Below, piece after piece: positions 7,041-11,341 of a stretch of DNA of 11,341 bases (its first letter is position 1; the number at the start of each line of letters is the position of its first letter). The notes under the pieces are model-generated. The model was not told the origin of the DNA. It was given only the letters and a program-made list of their open reading frames with translations, and did no database searches. The stretch is taken from the NCBI GenBank assembly GCA_013214275.1, contig JABSPP010000008.1, positions 1 to 11,341 on the forward strand. Direction: 5' to 3'. The position numbers were made by a program, and so were the translations under genes. Source of the DNA: Flavobacteriaceae bacterium. GTDB taxonomy: Bacteria; Bacteroidota; Bacteroidia; Flavobacteriales; Flavobacteriaceae.

Positions 7041-7130
7041 TTACTTTTTTTTATGTCTATTAGCTCTAGCTCTTTTTTTACGCTTGTGTGTAGAGATTTT
7101 TGATCTCTTCCTTTTTTTACCGCTTGGCAT
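7041..7130 (-). CDS. Tiny, extremely basic conserved protein (29 aa), probable ribosome-associated protein
   Basis: This very short gene encodes 29 residues beginning MPSGKKRKRSK and ending RARANRHKKK, then TAA. Sixteen of the 29 residues are Lys or Arg and two more are His, with no acidic residues. I recognise this MPSGKKRKR...HKRKKRARANRHKKK pattern from many Bacteroidetes genomes, where it is usually unannotated or hypothetical. Size and composition resemble small ribosomal proteins such as bL36 or bTHX and fit rRNA binding. A Bacteroidetes-specific ribosomal protein, bL38, has been described from the Flavobacterium johnsoniae ribosome structure. Whether this is the same protein I cannot confirm. 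The gene lies 44 nt downstream of HU and upstream of rng on the same strand, a suitable place for a translation-linked protein. The ATG is preceded by AT-rich sequence and no Shine-Dalgarno. Confidence 0.85.
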   Translation of the reverse strand: MPSGKKRKRSKISTHKRKKRARANRHKKK

Positions 7131-7153
7131 AATTGTCTTTTATTTTATAAATC

Positions 7154-7166
7154 CTCGAGATTCGAG
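7154..7166. repeat. Short inverted repeat between HU and the 29-aa gene
   Basis: CTCGA (7154-7158) and TCGAG (7162-7166) flank a 3-nt loop. It lies in the 44-nt spacer between the HU stop and the start of the small basic gene. The stem is short and has no T tract on the minus strand directly after it, so it is not a convincing terminator. It may be a transcript processing or stability element. Confidence 0.3.
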
Positions 7167-7174
7167 TTTGTAAA

Positions 7175-7465
7175 CTACTCTACCAAAACTTTACTTTTAA
7201 CAGCTTCCATAAATGTTTTAGCTGGCTTAAAAGCTGGTATGTTGTGAGCAGGAATCTTGATAGTCGTATTTTTAGAGATATTTCTTCCAGTTTTTTCTGC
7301 TCTTGTTTTAATGATGAAGCTACCAAAACCTCTTAGATATACATTTTCACCACTTTCGAGAGCGCCTTTTACTTCTTTCATAAATGCTTCTACGGTTGCT
7401 AATACATCCGTCTTTTCAATTCCTGATTTGTCAGAGATTTTTGATACAATATCTGCTTTAGTCAT
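7175..7465 (-). CDS. HU family DNA-binding protein
   Basis: This is a small, dimeric, nucleoid-associated protein that bends DNA. The 96-residue length and the order (helix-turn-helix dimer core, then beta arm) are classical: MTKADIVSKISDKSG at the start, the GFGSF turn at 46-50, and the arm and C-terminal region at about 53-84 ending in IPAFKPAKTF. In the arm, the proline that usually follows RN in HU/IHF and intercalates into DNA is replaced by isoleucine (R61-N62-I63). I recall this RNISKNTTIKIPAHNIPAF form as common among Bacteroidetes HU proteins, so it is probably a lineage variant and not a defect. The gene is divergent from mutY and has a good TAnnTTTG promoter match about 120 nt upstream. 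It probably heads a transcript continuing into the 29-aa basic gene. Confidence 0.96.
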   Translation of the reverse strand: MTKADIVSKISDKSGIEKTDVLATVEAFMKEVKGALESGENVYLRGFGSFIIKTRAEKTGRNISKNTTIKIPAHNIPAFKPAKTFMEAVKSKVLVE

Positions 7466-7586
7466 GTTGTTTTTGTTTTAAGTTATTGTTTTTTGTACAT
7501 GTTAACTCCAAGAACGTAAAATAATTAATTACATTGCTTAGAAAGTGCTTAAGTGGTATGCCCTGTTACCAATGTTCAAGCGCAGG

Positions 7587-7622
7587 CAAATATATGATAA
7601 TTAATCGATTCTGTAAAACAAA
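7587..7622 (-). promoter_or_regulatory. Probable HU promoter (-7 and -33 elements)
   Basis: On the minus strand TATATTTG (complement of 7587-7594) is an exact match to the Bacteroidetes -7 consensus TAnnTTTG. TTTG (complement of 7619-7622) lies 24 nt upstream as a possible -33 element, slightly wider than the usual spacing. Transcription would start near 7580 and leave a leader of about 115 nt before the HU ATG, long enough for post-transcriptional control. Confidence 0.55.
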
Positions 7623-7648
7623 GACTTAAAAGTTCTCGATTTAAGCTG

Positions 7649-7656
7649 TAAGTTTG
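7649..7656 (+). promoter_or_regulatory. mutY: Probable mutY promoter -7 element
   Basis: TAAGTTTG is an exact match to TAnnTTTG. It lies about 16-19 nt before the likely mutY ATGs at 7672 and 7675, so the leader would be very short. No clear TTG is seen at the -33 position. The element includes the TTG at 7654 that opens the longest mutY frame, which argues against using that TTG as the start codon. Confidence 0.5.
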
Positions 7657-7674
7657 CTTTCACATATTCGAATG

Positions 7675-8721
7675 ATGATTTTTCATGAAACATTAATTAA
7701 CTGGTATCTACAAAATAAACGAGAGCTCCCATGGCGCCGAACAAAAGATCCATATTTAGTATGGCTGTCAGAGATTATTTTGCAGCAAACGAGGGTAGAT
7801 CAAGGAATGAGTTATTACTTAAAATTTTCAGAAGCATTTCCTAAAGTTAATGATTTAGCGAACGCAAATGAACCTACTATACTAAAAATGTGGCAAGGGT
7901 TGGGGTATTATTCAAGAGCCAGAAATCTTCACTATACAGCCAAATACGTTACAAACGAATTAAATGGTAAGTTTCCCAATAATCATAAAGATTTACTGAA
8001 GCTCAAAGGGGTTGGTGATTATACTGCTTCGGCAATTGCGTCTTTTTGTTTTGACCAAGCTTGCGCTGTTGTAGACGGAAATGTTTACAGAGTACTGGCT
8101 CGTTATTTTGGAATTCACACTCCTGTAAACAGTACATCAGGAATTAGAAATTTTAAGAAGTTAGCCGAATCCCTTATCGATAAAGATCGTTCTGGAACTT
8201 ACAACCAAGCTATTATGGATTTTGGTGCTCTGCAATGCAAACCTTCAAATCCAGATTGTTATCAGTGCCCCCTGAATTCTAGTTGCATTGCACTAGAAAA
8301 AAAGTGGGTTAAAATGCTTCCAGTAAAAATCAAAAAGCCTAAGGTAAGAAATCGCTTCTTCAATTACATTGTTTTTGTGAGCGAAGATGGTAAAACTATC
8401 CTTGAACAAAGGATAGGAAAAGGAATTTGGCAAGGGTTGTATCAATTCCCTCTGATTGAAACAAAAGAGAAAGTTACGTTAAATCAACTTTTAGAAATAG
8501 AAGAGTTCCAAAAAATAGTTCCCAAAGAGAGTCACATTACATTATTCAATCATGAAGATATTATTCACAAACTCTCTCATCAGCATCTAAACACACAATT
8601 TTGGATCGTTAAATCAAGATCACTAGAAAGAATAAATATTCACTGGATTGATATTCAAAAATTTGCCGTACCTGTTTTGATTTCAAATTTCTTAGCACAA
8701 TTTAACGCTAAATCACACTAA
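7675..8721 (+). CDS. mutY: A/G-specific adenine DNA glycosylase MutY
   Basis: MutY removes adenine mispaired with 8-oxoguanine or guanine (base-excision repair). With the ATG at 7675 the protein has 348 residues and starts MIFHETLINWYLQNKRELPW. An ATG one codon earlier (7672) is equally possible, and a TTG at 7654 is unlikely because it falls in the promoter. The catalytic Glu is E33 in WLSEIILQQTRV, the helix-hairpin-helix is LKLKGVGDYTASAIASF (108-124), and the catalytic Asp is D134 in VVDGNVYRVLAR. The 4Fe-4S cluster ligands follow the exact C-x6-C-x2-C-x5-C pattern (C188, C195, C198, C204). The C-terminal NUDIX-like domain (about 225-345) recognises 8-oxoG. HKLSHQHLNTQFW holds the equivalent of the E. 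coli FSH loop, here LSH at 300-302. All key residues are present, so the enzyme should be active. Stop at 8719. Confidence 0.97.
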   Translation: MIFHETLINWYLQNKRELPWRRTKDPYLVWLSEIILQQTRVDQGMSYYLKFSEAFPKVNDLANANEPTILKMWQGLGYYSRARNLHYTAKYVTNELNGKFPNNHKDLLKLKGVGDYTASAIASFCFDQACAVVDGNVYRVLARYFGIHTPVNSTSGIRNFKKLAESLIDKDRSGTYNQAIMDFGALQCKPSNPDCYQCPLNSSCIALEKKWVKMLPVKIKKPKVRNRFFNYIVFVSEDGKTILEQRIGKGIWQGLYQFPLIETKEKVTLNQLLEIEEFQKIVPKESHITLFNHEDIIHKLSHQHLNTQFWIVKSRSLERINIHWIDIQKFAVPVLISNFLAQFNAKSH

Positions 8722-8738
8722 AATTTTTAGTATTTTTG
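8717..8738 (+). promoter_or_regulatory. ssb: Probable ssb promoter -7 element with overlapping palindrome
   Basis: TATTTTTG (8731-8738) is an exact match to TAnnTTTG and would start transcription about 15 nt before the ssb ATG. No clear -33 TTG is visible. A perfect palindrome with a one-base centre, ACTAAAA-T-TTTTAGT (8717-8731), touches the element and includes the mutY stop codon (8719-8721). It could be an operator or a weak 3'-end hairpin, but AT-rich palindromes of this size also arise by chance. Confidence 0.5.
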
Positions 8739-8759
8739 ATTGGAAATTAATTATAGACT

Positions 8760-9200
8760 ATGTCTGGGACTATCAATAAAGTCATTTTAATTGGTCACTT
8801 AGGTGATGAGGTTAAGATGAATTATTTTGAAGGAGGAAATTCTTTAGGAAGATTCCCAATAGCAACCAACGAAAGTTACACCAATAAACAGTCAGGTGAG
8901 CGAGTTACCACAACAGAGTGGCATAATATTGTAGTTAGAAATAAGCTCGCAGAAATATGTGAAAAATACCTATCAAAAGGGGATAAGGTATATTGTGAAG
9001 GAAGAATTAAAACAAGGCAATGGGAACAGGATGGTCAGAAACGCTATACTACAGAAATTCATGTAAATAACATGACTTTCTTGTCTACAAAAAATGAAAC
9101 ATCAAATACAAATTCTCAGAACACGCCTAGTCAGCCAAAGCCCAACAAGATAGCTGTAAAACCCATCGTCAATGACGAAGATGATGACTTACCTTTTTAA
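8760..9200 (+). CDS. ssb: Single-stranded DNA-binding protein
   Basis: SSB coats single-stranded DNA during replication, repair and recombination. The 146-residue protein has the OB fold at about residues 4-110 (INKVILIGHLGDEV, TTTEWHNIVVRNKLAE, GDKVYCEGRIKTRQW). The ssDNA-stacking tryptophans W54 and W88 fall at the same numbers as in E. coli SSB. A Ser/Asn/Gln/Pro-rich linker follows (111-137), and the tail ends in DEDDDLPF, the acidic tip that recruits partner proteins. The ATG at 8760 has no Shine-Dalgarno sequence. It is followed only 20 nt later by gldE, so ssb and the gld genes probably share a transcript, an association I recall from many flavobacteria. Confidence 0.97.
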   Translation: MSGTINKVILIGHLGDEVKMNYFEGGNSLGRFPIATNESYTNKQSGERVTTTEWHNIVVRNKLAEICEKYLSKGDKVYCEGRIKTRQWEQDGQKRYTTEIHVNNMTFLSTKNETSNTNSQNTPSQPKPNKIAVKPIVNDEDDDLPF

Positions 9201-9220
9201 ATTGAACCAATCTTTAAAAT

Positions 9221-10561
9221 TTGGATCCTGACCCATTACTTCTGTCAATATCACACTTAGAGACTGTAGAAATTGCAGAAATAATCTTACTGTTGTCACT
9301 CATAATTTGTTCCGCACTAATATCAGGTACAGAAGTGGCTTTTTTTTCGCTATCACAAAAAGATAAAAATGCATTAAAAGAAGAGTCAAAAGGGGAGAGT
9401 CTCGTAGTAAAACTACTAGAAAAACCAAAAAAATTACTAGCTACAATTTTAATCACCAACAACTTTATCAACATTCTTATTGTTTTATTGTTTGCCGACT
9501 TAGATTTTTTTGCCAAAATCAAAGAACCGTTTGAACTCTCTTTAGTCAATATAGAAATTCCGGCAAAATATGTTAGATTTAGCTTGGAAATTGGATTAGT
9601 TACTACGCTTATTCTATTGTTTGGTGAGGTACTCCCTAAAGTATATGCTTCTAGAAGGGCACTTCAATTTTCAAATTTCATGTCAAAACCAATGAATATC
9701 TTATCCTTTGGATTAAGCATTCCAAGCAGAATTCTAACGAGTTTAACAGGTGCTATAGAGAGGCAACTAGGAAACAAAAATTCGAACTTTTCAGTAGAAA
9801 CCCTTTCTCAAGCCTTGGAATTAACTTCTGATGATGCTACTACAAAAGACGAGCAAAAAATTTTAGAAGGAATTGTCACTTTCGGAAGTACAGAGACCAT
9901 TCAGATCATGAAACCTCGTATTGATATTTTCGCATTATCAGACGAAGAACCACATCAGGAGGTAATAAGCAAAATTCTGGAGAACGGATACTCAAGAAAC
10001 CCTGTATATCAAGAATCTATAGATAATATCATAGGAATACTCTATGCAAAAGACCTATTAGCTCATCTAAATAAAAAGAATTTTAAATGGACTTCGATTC
10101 TTAGAGAACCTTTCTTCGTTCCTGAGAATAAAAAGCTAGATGATTTGTTATCAGATTTTAGAGAGAGGAAAAATCATATGGCTATCGTGGTAGATGAGTA
10201 CGGCGGAACAAGTGGAATCGTTACCCTAGAAGATGTCATTGAAGAGATCGTAGGCGACATTAATGATGAATTTGATGAAGATGATTTAGCATATTCTAAA
10301 ATTGATACTAACACCTACATTTTTGACGGCAAAATCACAATTAAAGACTTTTGTAAAGTGCTGGAGGATGACGATGAAGAGAAATTTGAAGAGAAAAAAG
10401 GAGAGTCTGAAACCATAGCTGGATTTATTTTAGAAATTTCAGGAAGATTTCCAAAAGTAGGGGAGAAGATACTATTTGAGCATTATGTTTTTACCATAGA
10501 GGCTCTAGATCAGAAACGAATCAAACAACTAAAAGTAGTTAGAAAACCAATTAATGCATAG
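9221..10561 (+). CDS. gldE: Gliding motility protein GldE (CNNM/CBS/CorC-type membrane protein), TTG start
   Basis: GldE is an inner-membrane protein tied genetically to gliding motility and the type IX secretion machinery through GldD. The protein has 446 residues: an N-terminal CNNM (DUF21) domain with hydrophobic segments near 17-44, 70-92, 120-142 and 150-172 (SGTEVAFFSLS, TILITNNFINI, LFGEVLPKVYAS), a CBS pair at about 225-345 (MKPRIDIFALS, VVDEYGGTSGIVTLEDVIEE), then an acidic linker and a CorC_HlyC domain (about 360-440). The start is TTG at 9221. An in-frame TAA at 9215 excludes an earlier start, and the next in-frame ATG lies past residue 150 and would lose most of the membrane domain. 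The resulting MDPDP start resembles other GldE proteins as I remember them. The 3' end overlaps gldD by 8 nt. Confidence 0.93.
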   Translation: MDPDPLLLSISHLETVEIAEIILLLSLIICSALISGTEVAFFSLSQKDKNALKEESKGESLVVKLLEKPKKLLATILITNNFINILIVLLFADLDFFAKIKEPFELSLVNIEIPAKYVRFSLEIGLVTTLILLFGEVLPKVYASRRALQFSNFMSKPMNILSFGLSIPSRILTSLTGAIERQLGNKNSNFSVETLSQALELTSDDATTKDEQKILEGIVTFGSTETIQIMKPRIDIFALSDEEPHQEVISKILENGYSRNPVYQESIDNIIGILYAKDLLAHLNKKNFKWTSILREPFFVPENKKLDDLLSDFRERKNHMAIVVDEYGGTSGIVTLEDVIEEIVGDINDEFDEDDLAYSKIDTNTYIFDGKITIKDFCKVLEDDDEEKFEEKKGESETIAGFILEISGRFPKVGEKILFEHYVFTIEALDQKRIKQLKVVRKPINA

Positions 10562-11099
10562 ATTTTACCCTCTCTTTTTACTGGTATTTCTGTCGTGTAA
10601 TAATGATCAATTACCAAAACCTCGAGCCTTCTTAAATTTAGAATACAGCATTCCTCAATACACATTGTTGGATATTGAAAGGCCCTACAATTTTGAAATT
10701 CCAAAGCATACACGTATCAAAGACGAACCTAGAAATTGGCTAAAAGTTCTATATCCAAAGCAAAGGGCATCTGTAGATATTACTTATTTAAAGGTAAATG
10801 ATAACCTGAGGGAACTCATTTTAGAATCTGAGAAATTAGTATTTGAACACACTGTTAAGGCAGATCAAATTTCGTCTAATGATTATATTGATCTCGAAAA
10901 AAGAGTTTTTGGAACGTTTTACGAAATTACAGGAGATGCAGCCTCTCAGATACAATTTCATCTAACCGATAGCACCCATCATTTTCTGAAAGGAGCACTT
11001 TATTTCAGAACGAAACCCAATTACGATTCTATCTTACCAGCCATGGCTCATATCAAAAAAGATGTACTTCGCATAATGGAAACATTAGAGTGGAAGTAA
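10554..11099 (+). CDS. gldD: Gliding motility lipoprotein GldD
   Basis: GldD is a lipoprotein required for gliding in Flavobacterium johnsoniae and works with GldE. The protein has 181 residues. The signal peptide MHRFYPLFLLVFLSC ends in a lipobox with lipidated Cys15, followed by NNDQLPKPRAFLNLEY, which is typical of GldD. The remainder is a mixed alpha/beta domain containing PRNWLKVLYPKQRASVDITY and a conserved tail (TKPNYDSILPAMAHIKKDV, then LRIMETLEWK). The ATG overlaps the end of gldE by 8 nt, which indicates translational coupling. The gene is followed by 130 nt with no convincing terminator. Confidence 0.94.
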   Translation: MHRFYPLFLLVFLSCNNDQLPKPRAFLNLEYSIPQYTLLDIERPYNFEIPKHTRIKDEPRNWLKVLYPKQRASVDITYLKVNDNLRELILESEKLVFEHTVKADQISSNDYIDLEKRVFGTFYEITGDAASQIQFHLTDSTHHFLKGALYFRTKPNYDSILPAMAHIKKDVLRIMETLEWK

Positions 11100-11229
11100 G
11101 ACAGGTCTTTTCCATAGATTTCAATAGTTATTACTCTCAGAACATTCCTAAATTAGGTATTTATACGTGTTTTTTTTATTCATATAAATATGTAACTTAG
11201 TGATTTTTAAGAATCAACCAATCATTATC

Positions 11230-11310
11230 ATGAAATTAAAAGTCTTTAAGTGCATTATTCTCATTTTTGGAGTTGCACTATTCACTTCTTGTGAACCCAG
11301 TTTCCCTTAA
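11230..11310 (+). CDS. Tiny lipoprotein signal peptide ORF (26 aa), possibly the start of a broken gene
   Basis: ATG at 11230 reads MKLKVFKCIILIFGVALFTSCEPSFP and stops with TAA at 11308-11310. The first 20 residues before the Cys form a textbook lipoprotein signal: basic n-region, hydrophobic core and lipobox LFTSC with Cys21. Only five residues follow. After the stop, the same frame is open to the window end (SLSIDSTSNH), and the frame entered by skipping to TCC at 11303 is also open. So this could be a short lipopeptide, or a longer lipoprotein gene interrupted by a nonsense mutation or frameshift. The window ends 31 nt later, so it cannot be decided here. No promoter element with a clean TAnnTTTG match is seen in front. 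Confidence 0.5.
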   Translation: MKLKVFKCIILIFGVALFTSCEPSFP

Positions 11311-11341
11311 AGTCTTTCTATTGACTCAACTTCCAACCACA

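Noticed and set aside
6717..7173. Plus-strand open frames across the rng start and the 29-aa gene
   Set aside because: They are antisense to well-supported minus-strand genes, low in complexity (Phe/Leu-rich from poly-A/T tracts), and match no family I know.
11147..11157. CCTAAATTAGG after gldD as a terminator
   Set aside because: With a realistic loop only about three pairs remain, and the T-run starts more than ten bases later. Not convincing.
1..11341. Mobile element, CRISPR array, defence island or tRNA
   Set aside because: No transposase or integrase, no spaced direct repeats, no tRNA-like cloverleaf, and gene content is core flavobacterial chromosome throughout.

Overview
The window looks like core chromosome of a Bacteroidetes bacterium, most likely a member of the Flavobacteriaceae. 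The evidence is the AT-rich sequence, the absence of Shine-Dalgarno motifs before nearly all genes, matches to the Bacteroidetes -7 promoter element TAnnTTTG, the gldE-gldD gliding-motility pair, and an ATP synthase cluster that ends at atpG with no atpD or atpC behind it.

Layout. Positions 1-3477 (+) hold the 3' part of the F-type ATP synthase operon: partial atpF, then atpH, atpA and atpG, closed by a strong intrinsic terminator at 3502-3531. Positions 3578-5090 (+) hold two unnamed lipoprotein genes. The second belongs to a family I recognise from flavobacteria, with a strikingly basic C-terminal tail. Positions 5091-5350 are a convergent intergenic region with one plain hairpin and two terminator-type hairpins. 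Positions 5351-7465 (-) hold ribonuclease G (rng), a very small lysine/arginine-rich protein of 29 residues that is easy to miss (7041-7130), and an HU-family DNA-binding protein. A divergent promoter region (7466-7674) separates these from mutY, ssb, gldE and gldD on the + strand (7675-11099). The window ends with a tiny ORF (11230-11310) that encodes a lipoprotein signal peptide and almost nothing else. It is either a lipopeptide or the start of a broken gene.

How the genes work together. AtpF, AtpH, AtpA and AtpG are stator and rotor parts of one enzyme. HU, the 29-residue basic protein and RNase G form a nucleic-acid and translation block. MutY and SSB are DNA maintenance proteins. GldE and GldD act in the gliding / type IX secretion pathway of Bacteroidetes. 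ssb-gldE-gldD looks like one transcript: 20 nt between ssb and gldE, and an 8-nt overlap between gldE and gldD.

I found no CRISPR array, tRNA, rRNA, insertion sequence or defence system. Most of the window is ordinary, well-conserved flavobacterial chromosome. The items most worth a second look are the 29-residue basic protein, the lipoprotein with the basic tail, and the truncated lipoprotein ORF at the right edge.
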